This document shows positions 42,079 to 56,200 of a stretch of 64,000 nt of DNA, piece after piece. The stretch covers positions 186,001-250,000 of the forward strand of contig JAQGDQ010000244.1 in assembly GCA_030141605.1 (NCBI GenBank). Direction: 5' to 3'. The notes beneath the pieces were generated by a model, which made no database searches, was not told where the DNA came from, and worked only from the letters and a program-made list of their open reading frames with translations. The translations under genes were made by a program, and so were the position numbers. Numbering within the stretch: the stretch's first letter is position 1; every line of letters begins with the position of its first letter. Source of the DNA: Tubiluchus corallicola (Eukaryota; Priapulida; Priapulimorpha; Priapulimorphida; Tubiluchidae).

Positions 42079-44263
42079 ATGGTAGGACATTCACAGTGTG
42101 CCATCAACGGATGTAGCAACAAGCGGTTGTCTAGCAAAGTTTATCGGAATACACAGAAGATAAAGAAATTTTTCAAATTTGACGAGAGCATTGTTTGTCA
42201 GTGGTCTGCTGCTAAGAAACGAATTATAAAAAAGCATTTGTTGGAACAACTTAAAAACAAAGTCTGCCAGTCAGTATTAATTTGCAGTGAACATTTTTCC
42301 AGTGATTGCTTTTCTTACTCGCCCACCAGAAGATGCATTCTGAAAAAAGGATCTCAACCTACAAAAAACTTACGTCTGTCTGATAAATTGTCAATTGATA
42401 GTCCTACAGTTCCTCGACTTTCTGTAAGGAGTTCTACGAAATTACAGTTTGACCAGATAATTTTAAATCAGCCAATAGTTCGAGTGAAAGATATACTCAG
42501 TTCTTCTCTGAAACGACTTCCTAGTCACCCACTTAAAACTCCGGCAGAGGCTACAAATAAAAAACAGACGTTGGCCTCAAGCACTTCTGCAGATACGCGA
42601 GTTCACTTATATGCAACAAGACCAAATCGACAACTTCTGATAAGTAAACTTGGGGAAAAGGAAAGACAAAAGAGTGGTTGTGAGAAACCAAAACCTTTTG
42701 CACGGAAGGGTACTAATAGTGATCACACTCCTGAATTAACAAAAAAGCTAAAACCAACTGTTGAGTTGGTGAAATCGTCTGCGACTAATGCGACAAATTT
42801 ATTTTCTGACGATCAGGTTTTGGTACGCTTAAAAGAAGTCAGAGTTTTGCTGAAACGTGTTAGTGCTGCTCAGATTGACAAACGTGAGACCAAACTTTTG
42901 AGCAGTCAGTGTAAAACACCTAGTTTTTCTAGACAAAAATCTGACCAAGAAATTATAGCCAACAGAACTGCTGCGAAAAAGTTCAGTGTTTCACAAAACA
43001 GAACAGTGAAAATTCAATTTGCCAGAAATTGGAGGCAAAAACTTGCATCATATGCTAGAAATAGAGCTGTTGCTGGACAACGAAGACCAGATAGACCTAA
43101 AGTAACAGCAGTTGCTGAGCAACCGGGTCCAGATAGAACTAAATTAACAGCAGTTAGTGAAGGACAAGGAGCAGGTAGACGTAAAGTAACAACAGTTGCT
43201 GAACAACGAGGACGCGGTAGACCTAAAGTAACAACAGTTGCTGAACAACGAGGACGCGGTAGACCTAAACTAACAGTTAAGCAACGACTAAGAAAGAAAC
43301 TTGGACTTCCTTTAAGCGGAAGCTCTTTTTACAATGACCGTCCTGTTACAAGTGTACATCGAGCACAAAAGTCACAGGTAGACAAGGCTGACAGTGCATC
43401 CAAAGCCACTGAGAAAGATAAAGGGGTTCACACTAACGACCGTAAACGTAGCAAACTGTGCGTGCCAAAAGAGCTACTTTCTACAGATGCATATCGTTAT
43501 CATAGTCAAAGTCTTAATGCTGGTTTAACGTTATACAGTTGCAACGATCCAGACGAGACATTTGGAAAGTTAAATTGCACTGATCTTATTGATTTTGAAG
43601 CTGAAGGGCCTTATAGTCGTACTACTCAAAGTCAGAGCAAAAGCGTATCTGCTGAAGCATCAACTGACAGTGGTGACGACAGTCAGACATTAGCAAGTTG
43701 GCTAGATAATGAAGCTCTTCTCTCTCAACTCATTGCTAAGATCACTCATGAGACTGGAGCTTTGAATGCTGTCTCTGCTGGATACCAGGATGAGTATCAG
43801 CTGCCTCTTGTAACAGCCCCTGTTTTACAGCCTAATAACATTCAACCTGTATTTTTCTATTCAGCAAACTGTGAAACTGCCAATAATTTATTTCCAAGCA
43901 ACAAAGGCCTAACTGGCTGTGAGACATTCACCACTAGTTCGGCTGAATTTGGAGCAGCCAGAGCAAGTGTAATCAGTGCGGAGAAACCTTCCAGTCAGGG
44001 TGAACTTTCTTTCGCGCTACAAAATTTTGCTCAGAGTGTAGCAGACATATTGCCGCAAGTATCTGTACCCTGCGACCAACTTACAAGATCGACTGATCAA
44101 GAACAGGTGCAGCATCAAGGAGTTTCATCAAGCAGTACTTTGCCAGAAGAAGCAACAGCACAGGTGACTAACGAAAGTGCAACTGCGACAAGTAAACCAC
44201 AGCCATCAGAAGAAGTTGTAGACCCATCCCTGGCTTGTACTGAAGTCGTAACCTTAGACTCGG
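42079..44263 (+). other. THAP and AT-hook exon
   Basis: A single 2185-nt exon. THAP zinc ligands are Cys7, Cys12 (CAINGC), Cys69 and His72 (CSEHF), with Trp42 and a downstream LKKGSQPT in place of the usual AVPTIF-like end. Around residues 331-398 five 14-residue repeats (VTTVAEQRGRGRPK and decayed versions) end in two perfect RGRGRPK AT-hook cores (377-383 and 391-397). The rest is Ser/Thr-rich and probably disordered. It ends in phase 1 at 44263 (TCG G|gtatgt). The frame continues 38 nt into the intron before a stop at 44299-44301, which a retained-intron transcript would use. Confidence 0.88.
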
Positions 44264-47200
44264 GTATGTGTCACACGTATTTAAGTTGCCAGAAGCTATA
44301 AAATAAAGGCATCAATTGAATAGCTTGAAACAGTTTTTGCTATTTAAATAACAACAAATCTACTGTATAACGAGCTCAGATTATTTGTAATTTAGTCTTC
44401 GAATTTTGATTTTTTAACTATCTAATGCTTTAGTCTTATGCAGTCAACATCTTTATTTTGTAGCTTTGAACAACTCAAATTCAATTAGTTTTACTTTTTT
44501 AAATAATCTTCATGATGTTTCATAATTGGTGTTGTTTGTTACTTCATTTATATGTGCACCTTCCCTAAATTACAAATCATAAAAACTGCAAATTCATGAA
44601 AACATTCCTCATTAACTTGTACATCCAACAACGCTAAAATCTAAGATCTTGCTGGTCACTAGTGGTCAATGGCCAAAACGATGTGTGATTTACAGTCACA
44701 GACTGTTATACTCTCATGATTAAATACATCTTTTGTGGTTAAGTGATTCAGAAAATATTTTTGTGCATTTTATGGTCAAAATTTGCTAAGGTATTATCTC
44801 TCTACTATTTCTTAACACAAATTATATACACCTAGTCCCTACTAACTACAACTTAAGTGCGTTCATTATGGTACATGTTTACAATTTTTAGTTGCTCGTT
44901 CCGTAAACACTACAGAAAGAGTAGGGTCACCTAATAAAAAAATCTCTTTAAGATTGGTCACTAATTTCTCACATCAGCATTGTCATTTGGTAGGTCACTT
45001 CAATTTCAAATGATGCATTCATGTCTATTGCGATTTCGCAGATAATTTCTGAACACTCGCCCGTAATTTAGAGTGATTTTTACAGTTTTCCTTACAGTTC
45101 TATGATTTTTATACTATTCTTTCACACATGGGCATTAAGGTGAAGGTGATACTTTGCTCACAGGTTGGTTTTGTAACGTGCTTGGTTTACTGGGTATGTG
45201 AAAGGGTTATTAGCAAAAACTGTGCGGTGGTTATTAAAAAAATTACTACCTTTCATTGCTTTGCAGATTCTGATTCGGAAGTTATCGTTCTTGACGAGGA
45301 AGTCGTAACAGCTTCTACAAAGAAAGTAACCAGTCGAGACGTTAACACGCCTACCGTTGTTACTGGCAGCAACACTGTTGCTGCCGTTCGTGCAGATACT
45401 GATACTGTAAACGTTAACCCTGTTGCTTCAAATACTAGCGCAGAGGTTACTGTTATAAGTGTTGACGAACCAGCTGCTGTTCGTCTAAGTGCTGATGCAG
45501 ACATTACCGTTATTGTAACTAGCAGCGAAACAACTACTACCGGCCACAAAAGCCAAGAGCACGTTTTTAAGAAACCAGCAGTTCCTACTAGTTCAATTTA
45601 TTGCCAGGGCGAAGTTACTAGCACAGAAGAAATGCCTCGCCGTCAGGTGCAACCAAAACGCTATGTTGAGTCTACCTCTTCAGAGAGCGAGAATTCGACA
45701 AATGAGTCGCTTGTGGACTCTGAAGACGAATGGACACCAAACAAAAAGGTAAGCAGAAGATGCTGCATTAATACATCAACTTGATTGTCAAAGTGCGATT
45801 GTATGTCAAATAATAATTAAAGGAAGACAGGTTGATTTTTCATATCCTATTCCATTTTGAAATACCGTAAAAAGTGTACATTTTACACCTGCATTAATGC
45901 CAAAGCGTTTCTGATAATTAAATAATAGCTTACATACTTAATCAACGGCCGGAGAGCGCATTTAGTGATGACGTAGTGCTTGAACGTATACTTTTATAAC
46001 ACTCGCATTCCATGGTGTGATGAGCGTGTTTGCGAAAGAACGCGTTTCCGAGACCCTGCCGATGGCGTCCATCTAACTACGGAAAGGTGTAATGCATGTA
46101 ACAGCGAAGAACTAACTGCAAATGCGAAATTGTGTTTCTGTGACAATAATTTCTTGGTAAAAGTTATTCTTAAAAATGCACCCTTTCATTATTTTATGGA
46201 TTAGATGGTTTTGAGCTATAGTTTAAGATTGGGTCTGGTTTTTCCTTTACTCCTTCGGGACCGCACCTTTAAAAAAACTAAGTCTTATAAGGCTTATGAC
46301 TTTTCTGTTACTGTATGAGCACAGACATAACTAAATGTTTACAAATTTGGTACTTCTTACCCAGGAGAATCTTTGCTATCCAATCATGCTATTTGTTTAA
46401 ACATTTTCAAGTGATTCAATTGAATAAAATTAAGAAAAACACGCCCTCTTCAGACATTCCAACGTAGCCTATTGAGTAGCTTAGTCTGGTGTACTCCTGC
46501 GTGATCGTACACACTATTTTATTGATTGCCTGCTGAGTACAGCCTAAAAAAATCGTCTGCTGTATAGAGTTCCAGGAGAAACCAACTGGTCAGTCAAGGA
46601 GAAATTAAAGTCGTTTCATCTTTTAACAGGATTTAACAGGCCAAAGTCTATCAGAGTGTTGTGTCTGGATAGTTGAAATTTTCTGCATTAGCCAATTTCA
46701 CACAAGTAATACTGTATATTCTTACAGTCAAAATACTGCAATTACTAAAGTTTTTTTCATTTTTTTGTCAAGAATTGATTTTTAATTTGTCTAAGGTAAG
46801 CAAATGCATTGCATCCATAATTTCGCATGGAGTAGAAACCTACAAAAATCATCAAGTATACATAATCGCTGCGTAGTGAGAGCAGTTTTTCATGAACCCA
46901 TGCAAAATGCAGCAAATGCTTACACTCCTGAAGGAAATAAATGAAAACTTTTTTATCAGCAGAAATGAAACCAAAAATATCTCAGGCGTGCAGGGATGAG
47001 AATTTTCTGCGGATACACGGAATTCCGAGTTTTTGGCAGACCAGTAGTGCCATTTTTGTAAATCGCGTAAATTCGTTGAGAAAATTTTTACGGACCCTGT
47101 ACATTATTTCACAAGCTGACCGCTAGTTTGCAGGCCGTCACTTTGTTTAAGTCACGTACATCAGTGTAACCACGTGTATATCTATAGATAAAAATATAGA

Positions 47201-50200
47201 ATCAATTGTACGGAGTTATTTGAGTCAATTGCAGACAGTTTTTATATACTTTTGCATAGGAGCAGCCAGTGCTTAGGTGTTTTTGCGACAGTTAGGCATC
47301 ATGTATCCTTGATAGTTGGGTATTTTAAATTATGCATGAAACAAGATAAGTGATAAGTCCACTTAGATGCTCTCTATGGTCACAAAATTGCAATTTGTTG
47401 CTGGCTCCCAGGGGGCTTTGTCCCTCAACCCCATTGGGGGGGAGGGGGGCTAGGTGGCCCCAAAACCCCCGGCCTGTTTCAGAGTTTTTTGCAATTTGTC
47501 ATTCTCATCCCTGCAGGTGTGTCGAGGCATGAATTGCAGCAGTCCTGTGAACATTTTACATTGCGTAACATAAAATTTTTTCCTGAGACTACCTTTATAG
47601 TTTGCATAATCCTCTACCCACTGTTTATCATCACGTAACCACTAAACATTAACGAGTAAGTGAAGTGAAGGGGGGGTTCATGGATAGGTACTGTGGTACT
47701 GCAGCACCCCCTGTTTTCACTCATTATCGTTAATATTCAATATAACAATCTTTTTTCTTTCTTTGTACTTGTGCGGAACCGGAGTACGTGAGGGAAGTAC
47801 AATTTGCTTCACAGCCCAAGCAACGCCGTCTTTGGCTGCTATGCGAATGCGACTATGCACACATGTCTGAAATAATATCCTGTACTTTATGTAGAAAGAG
47901 TACTGTCGCTCAACGCAGTACGTGTTGTCAGTTGGCACGTGTTTAAAAGCCGTGTGTCGGCATATTCTTGAACTGCGATAATTTAAGCTGTTCGTAAGAA
48001 AGCAATATTTTTTGTTTGGGAGTTTATCAAGGTTATGTTTAAATTAGATTGTTTGTTTCATTTTATACAGTATGAAAACTATGGCTAAAAATTTTTTAAT
48101 TTTACAACACCCCACTAATTTTAGCTGCAAGCCGCCACAACAAAGTTTTTTAATTTTATGAATATCATTATTGAAAACTTTTGTTGCGTTCAAGACGTAT
48201 TTTGTACAACATAAAAACTAGCTTTTGACACTGCCGTAGAATTAGTTATTTATCTTTTTAGGAAGCGGCTCGTGCAGAAAGTCGTAGACGAACTCAGAGG
48301 CTTCGCAAAACTACTCCGATGCCAGGCACTGAGGTAACTCAAGGTAAAAAACAGCTTGTGCCCGTAGCTCCGACTACAATGGCTTCCACCACTCTTGTTC
48401 TTAAATCACAGAACGTGGACGGAAAGCGCGTCTATTTTGCAGAGCAGGTAGACAGCAGACCAAAACCTGCGAAACAGCGAGACGAAGACGTGGAAGTCAT
48501 CGATGAATGCAGTTCTACAGTTAGCATTGCGAAGCGACCGCGTTTGTCGCCAAAGACCAAAATCGTGTACGAGGTTGACCTAGATATGGAGTGCGAAGAA
48601 GAGGACTTAACAGAGGCGCAGCGTCTGGCTAATGCTGAAGCACAACAAAAGTACAAGGAAGCCATGGAGCAGATCAGCAATGCGAGTGTGACGTCTGCAC
48701 CTGTTGGGCTCACAAATATTGCTCCCGTCCCAAGTCGGGTAAAGTTCTATGAATTTTGTACAGTCGTCTTCCGTTGCATACTTATTTTCAACGGTTTATT
48801 TCCAACAAATTCATAAAATGTAGGTGGAAGTATGATGTTGTATTTATGGCGACTTGTTTTTTTTTCAGAATGTGAGGCCTACGACAAGTATTGTGTCAGG
48901 TGTGAGTAATGGTCAGGTATGCTCTGCTGTTGCTTCCGATCACTTATCATCTAGTGGGATAACTTTAAGTTACTTTAAAACTTTGAAGATCAAATACAGC
49001 ATGCTTTATGAAATTACTGTTTTACACAAAAACAGGAAGAAAATACTCTTAACTAAAATTTTCTGATGCTTTTAACTAAGAGGAAATCTGGCGTGAAGGT
49101 GTCATTTCTTGGCTGCAACTTGATTTCGCCCTTTTTACTCGTCAGATGACGTCAGTGAAATACACGCCTTACTTATGACGACAATTGCGTTTGATGACTG
49201 CGTGTCACATTTCACTGTGTAGCATTGTTTACAAATTCAATGTCACAGAAATGACCTAGTATCCAAGGAAACCGTTGCTAGCTTATCAGTTTGGCCTGCG
49301 ATTTTCCAAAGTTTCGCTAACAAAACCTTACAAAATGGTTTGGGAAAAAATGATCCAGTATCCAAGGAAACCGTTGCTAGCACATCAGTTTGGCCTGCGA
49401 TTTTCCAAAGTTTCACTAACAAAACCTTACAAAATGGTTTGGGAAAAATCACCCAGTATCCAAGGAAACTGTTGCTAGCACATCAGTTTGGCCTGCGATT
49501 TTCCAAAGTTTCACTAACAAAACCTTACAAAATGGTTTGGGAAAAATCACCCAGTATCCAAAGAAACTGTTGCTAGCACATCAGTTTGGCCTGAGATTTT
49601 CCAAAGTTTCACTAACAAAACCCTACTAAATGGTTTGGGAAAATGGCCCAGTATCCAAGGAAACTGTTGCTAGCACATCAGTTTGGCCTGCGATTTTCCA
49701 AAGTTGCACTATCAAAACCTTACAAAACGGTTTGGGAAAAATGCAACTCCAAGGCCCAATTTCGTTAGGAAGAAAGTCATAAAATTTAATAAAATTAGGT
49801 TCAAATTTAATGAAAGAAAACCTGTTTTTATGTTAAGTTTGACCTTTGTGCTCGAGTTAAATAATCAGTGTTTGAAAATCATGTTTGTTTAAGCTAATGG
49901 TGAACATGCTTAACAGTTTAGTTTTGTAACTGTCTTACTAGATGGGAAGCACGGTCCTGACTCCTACTGTATGCACCACTAGAAGCTATACACCAAGTCG
50001 AAGCCGCTTTAATAATCCAAAATTTGTGAGGAAGAATGTTTCATATTCATTAAGGTAACGTTTCTTTGCTGCTTTTGCGAGTTTTGCTAATAAACTCTTT
50101 ATTAAGTTATTGATCAATGTGATTAGGCTTTTTTCTTTAGCTAATTAGGTAGTGATTAAAGATAGATATTTTTTATTTTGATTAGGTTTAAAAATGTTGT

Positions 50201-53200
50201 TGTGGGATACGCAAGGCGGTACGATGTTCCTAGTGCTTCCAATGCATTCTCTCTTCCTCAGGATCTCATTCGGGAGTGGATGATTCTGGAAAAGAAGGGT
50301 CAACTAGAGGACGATCCTCCTGTCGGTAATTGCATTTGTTTGCTAGTGCAACTCGGGAGTTGAAGATGCAATCTTTGCTCCTGTATGATATCTTGTAAAA
50401 TATTAAAAGCTTTTAGGTTCAGAAATTGTGTTATTGTGTACAAACTAATTCAGCCTGAATAACTTTTAGACGGTGTTGAACCTTCTATGAACATTCCGCT
50501 AGTTGTTCCCGCTGCTCCCGTACCTGCTCCCTCGTCGGGGAGGCCCGTTCAAGCGAAGCATGACTGGTAAGTCGTGAATTGCACTAACTTTAGTGAATTC
50601 TATGTTTAATGTCACTTTATTTTGACGCTTTAATGTAGTTCAAAGCTGCTGACATCTTGTAATTTCTAGAATCTTTGACACGATAACATTCACTATAGCG
50701 CTTGAGTGTTTCAAAATAGGTGGCAAAGCATATCTTAAGCACTTTGTAATTTTGCCTAATCGTCAGTGTAGTTTTAGCATAATTTTAGTCAATTGGCATT
50801 TTAGTTTTACAGCGGTATTAAAGTTCTGCCTATGTAGGGCGACAACGTATAAGGCACAAGAAAACCCTCCACTTACATAAAGCTTAAAAATTCGTCTTGA
50901 AATTTTATGCCACTTACGTATTAGTTATGATATTAGAAAAAAGCAATAAAGATTAGCTGATTAATGAAATTGATTTAAAGCTTAATAATTAATTATTGCA
51001 TAATCAGCACTAATGCAGTTTTGTTTTATAATCTGAGGCTAGACTGATATTAATTGATAAGCTCGTTAGTAATGATAATACCACAAATTTAAGATGTTTA
51101 ATTAACAGAGCTGTAGTTTGTCAAAACTATGTTGCCTGACTAGATTATACAAACGAATATGATCAGGAAATTATGACATTTCATAAATTCATAGCCACAT
51201 CAACAGTCGTGCCAGTATGCAGCTTTCTTTAATTATCAATCTTTCGTGGCTTAGTAAATTCACCTACGTTATAGCATTCTAGTTTTGGTTTGTATTTGGA
51301 ATAGTTGAGGTACATTCCCGTTACACGCAAGTGTGTTCTACATTACAGTTACTGATGGTTTGTATAGAATGAATAATTGTACGTAAAACAATAAATACGT
51401 TTTTAGTTGTAACATGTAAGTTAATATAATAAGCTTGTCTTACAACCTCAAGAGATTAATAAAAATTAATTTACTGAATGTTTTGGGTGCCAGTATAATT
51501 TGATACTCTGTTCTCTAAATTGTACAAACCATCCAGGTAAATATATTTTGTGATTCGGTCTAGTAAAATGGCATTGTTTTTTTTCATGATCGGTGGATGC
51601 TGCAGGCAAAAAGATGCAAAAGTCTGGTGAGTATTGAATTTTCTCTTCTGATTTAGGAAATGATTGACATATCTGCTTTCTTTGATGTTTTTAAGTGATT
51701 TGCTAAATACGTAAACTATTTAAATAAAAAATAACTAATGGTGACATTATAGGCTGCACAGTCTCACAAATAATATTGGTCATTTAGGCCCGTGTCTGAC
51801 AGAGCTGGACATAATCCATACGGTATCAGCCGTGCGAAGAAAAAGCCGCCTTTTCAAATTGAATTTATGCTATCCAATGGTCCCAGACACACGGATAATT
51901 CAATTGCCATCTTCTGCCTGCCGTAAGCCGTCAGCCATAATTCTCACTAGGCTCTTCATAAGCCGTCTTGAGCGGTTCATACGGCGCCTTATGGCGAAAC
52001 GAATTTGGCCATTAATTTCATTTGCCATAAGACATTTTTGGTCATCGCTAATATGAAAATAGGTGTAATTAAGCTCTTTTCTATACAAAATTTATTTATA
52101 TACCCTAACACCTGCACCATTGATTGCATTATGGTCGCACATGTAATGCTTCTGAGTGTAGTGCAAGCAACAATTTATGTAGATATCATGTCATGTCATT
52201 TTATATGAAATTAATATAATTATATAATCCTATGTATACCATGTTATCATGACGTGTTTTGCTATATTGTATTATTGTTTGGTGTTTTTGCAATAAAATA
52301 AAAAATATCATAAGAATTGATATCATCGATGTAGTATACTGATTAAAAAACATTTTTAATGTGCAATACTTATTTACAATTGCCATATTACTGCAGTGCA
52401 CATGGGAATTGTATACTAAATGCAAGAGGTAGGATACCAGTCGATCATACTATGCAGCATGTATGCAGCTGACAATCTGTTATACCATGATGAGTAAAAT
52501 TATATTAAACTATAGTATTTATTACTAGCAAAGGTCCGCAAAAATTTTTTCATATAAGCACAGTTATAATCAATAATACGTGACCATACTACATAGTCCT
52601 CATTTATAACGCATTTACTGAATTAAAGTTATAAGGTTATACGCAGAGTATAATGGATGATGTCACAACAATTGTGTTGCGTCAGCAGTTTTACAAGCGA
52701 AAATTGCCAAAAATGGAACATCTAATTAACTCGTCGCCACTCTCCTTGGTGGACGTGTCCTAAAATATGGTCCACACCATCGTGTAGCCTTGTTCTTCCT
52801 CTTTCTAAAAAGCTATATGTCTCCTTCCAAGAGTGCCATTGAACGCCGCTAGAATGTTTTTTCTGCAGGCTGTTTGGCCAAAATTTCGAAAAACTTGGGA
52901 GTTGGGTCTGGGAAAATGCCCGTAGCCGGCATTGATGGCCCTCTCGTGAAATCTAAATATGACTATAACACCCACCGTTGAACGGGCTATTCAACCATTA
53001 CGGGCACCACTCCCGACGCGTTCTCGTTCTCTAGAAATCAGAGGTATAAATTTTGCAATTTCTTACGAAAAATGCCCATTTTTGGAGGTTTTTTGCCCCC
53101 TGTTCCTTCCGGACTCGATTCTAAAAATAAAACTCCAATGGCAAATCTGTTTGTCCGGACCTTTCATTTGATGTATAGATCGTCGAGAATGGTGCCATCG

Positions 53201-56200
53201 TTGGAGCTGTAGCCTCGTCCGTTATATATATATACCAACAAAATATATATACGATATTAAAATATAGTAGTTTCTTGCCTCCCGCCAAAAAACGGATTAC
53301 GACATGCTCCTTATGGAAGATGAAAGATGCCTTAATGTCTTACAGATTATAGATTATGGCTTGCTTTTTACAGCTGTTCCTATGGTGACACAGGCCTTAT
53401 AGTCTTATTGTGGTTACTATATATTATTTAATATGTCTGCAGTATTAATATGTTTTAATTTTTCTTTCATATTCGTACGGCACGCAGGGAGAAAGAATCC
53501 ACCTACTGGTAAGCTGTGTTAAATAGAAAGTGGCTAATTTATTATAATAATAACGAACACAAATAAACACTACTTACTTACTTTTTCCACTAGCTACTAT
53601 TGCAGTCTACTTACTTTACCCACAGTACGATCTTGTCTACGTTTATAAGTTTTAGTCTATCTCGATTATATCAGTAATGCAATATTTATGAACTTGGATT
53701 GAGTTCATTTTGTTGTCTGGCTTGCCGACTTTTAGCCATTTAAACATTGCAATTTATAATTACAGTACATGTCTGTCTTTGTGTGACAACTTTCATTTGG
53801 TGACAATCCGGCTAAATAAAGTATAGTTCTTTTTTTCACTTAAGTAAAAATTGTTTTAACATGGATTTTTGTCACAAGTTTCCTTGAAAAATTGTTTGTT
53901 TCATTGGTGTTTTATAAAAGGAAGTATCAATTGAAGTTTACATTACTTTGTAACACTGATTAGCTTATTGTTTGCCTACTTATAGGTAAACTTTAAGAAT
54001 TACATGTATAACTGCAGTGTTATAGATGCATTCATTTTTCTTCACCTCATCTGAGTAACAACACTAAACACTGTAGATTAGAAAATCCTTAACATTGAAA
54101 GTGAAATTGAACATGATAATAGATACCAGCAATCAACTAAGTTCTTGATCATATTCACCAATACAAACCAGTTTTAGAGTCTGAGATGATAAAATATCCA
54201 GGAGTTACTGCACATGTCTGTGTTTTAAACTCTTTTCAGGCTTCAGCAACAATTTGTACCAGAATCAAAAAGTGCTGTGATGTTCAGTGACGTTGAAGCA
54301 TTTGTGAAGCGCAAGTTCGGGCTCAGCAATATTACCGGAATGAATCTTTCAAGGATAGTTTGCACAGCTTTTCCAAATGCAACTCTTAAACAGCAGAAAC
54401 TCTCTCCGGGGAATTACCGGTCCTTCTTCCATGGCATTGCTCCCAGGACGGCTGGTAGGTTGTTTAGAGCTTATGTGTAATCGTGACCAAAGCAGATTTA
54501 CCACTGATAATCTATGACTTGGTTTTCCTCATGCATAAAACTTGGATAGCTTTTTGTGGAGTCGTACCGAGAGTCCGAAATTTCGTAAAATTTTTCGGTT
54601 GGCTCGTATTTATCTCGCCACCACCCACCTTTTAGCGCTTTTTTGTCACTTGATAAAGGAATGTCAGTGATGAATTCAAGATTTTCGATGTAATTCTTGT
54701 GTTGCTTAATGGTTTTATTGGTATTTGACTGTGAATAAACCTTACAGATGTTATAAAGATGCGTACTTATGCCGCGGACTAATAGTTCCGTAATAATAAA
54801 ATGTTCGTCTTTTGCTCACTGAACGAGTTGAATACCGACTGGTTTGTATCTATCAAGTCAACGAAATTTAAGGAACTTGTTAAAATAATCCACTTAGGCA
54901 TTCATCGCCACTTATATTATGTATTTTGAGAACAATAGAATTTTTATTTACCTTATCATGTGCAGGGTTACTCAAACATACTCAGACACATCTCAGAAGC
55001 TATTCAAACGTGTTCAGACATATCCAACAAGCTATTCAAACATATTCAGACATATCCAAGAAGCTGTTCAAATATACTCAGACATATCTCAGAAGCTGTT
55101 CAAACATATTCAGACATATCTCAGAAGCTATTCAAACATACTCAGACATATCCTAGAAGCTATTCAAACATATTCAGACATATCCAAGAAGCTATTCAAA
55201 CATACTCAGACATATCCAAAAAGCTATTCAAACATATTCAGACATATCCCAGAAGCTGTTCAAACATATTCAGACATATCCCAGAAGCTGTTCAAACATA
55301 CTCAGACATATCCCAGAAGCTATTCAAACATATTCAGACATATCCAAAAAGCTATTCAAACATATTCAGACATATCCCAGAAGCTGTTCAGACATTCAGA
55401 CATATCCCAGAAGCTATTCAAACATATTCAGACATATCCAAAAAGCTATTCAAACATATTCAGACATATCCCAGAAGCTGTTCAGACATTCAGACATATT
55501 CAAGAAGCTATTCAAACATATTCAGACATCCAAGAAGCTATTCAAACATATTCAGACATATCCCAGAAGCTATTCAAACATACTCAGACATATCCCAGAA
55601 GCTATTCAAACATATTCAGACATATCCAAGAAGCTGTTCAAATATACTCAGACATATCTCAGAAGCTGTTCAAACATATTCAGACATATCTCAGAAGCTG
55701 TTCAAACATATTCAGGCATATCCCAGAAGCTATTCAAACATACTCAGACATATCCCAGAAGCTATTCAAACATATTCAGACATATCCAAGAAGCTGTTCA
55801 AACATATTCAGACATATCTAAGAAGCTATTCAAACATAATCAGACATATCCCAGAAGCTGTTCAAACATATTCAGGCATATCCCAGAAGCTATTCAAACA
55901 TACTCAGACATATCCCAGAAGCTATTCAAACATATTCAGACATATCCAAGAAGCTGTTCAAACATATTCAGACATATCTAAGAAGCTATTCAAACATAAT
56001 CAGACATATCCAAGATGTTATTCAAACATATGCGGGAGAAACATAATTCGTAGAAGAACTCAAAAATTACTATTGCAGCATCAGCTGAACAAGCACCGCA
56101 GAGGAACAGTGATGGTTCAGTGAGAACCGAGAAGGCTGCAACAGCAGATGATGGTAATGACAGCGACGTCATTTGCATCGATGATGAAGATGAGGGAACT

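Larger units (their letters stand above)
45749..48261. other. Second intron of the THAP gene
   Basis: Holds a dispersed repeat near 45822-45920 (see 13142) and a hAT MITE at 46991-47513. The short open frame at 45980-46204 has no recognisable domain. Confidence 0.5.

Noticed and set aside
45980-46204. 74-residue open frame with several Cys
   Set aside because: Lies in an intron, has no recognisable domain and no splice sites joining the flanking exons.
54919-56123. Open frames of 300 and 387 residues
   Set aside because: They are readings of the 32-bp minisatellite in different frames; the unit length is not a multiple of three and the sequence lies in an intron between phased exons.
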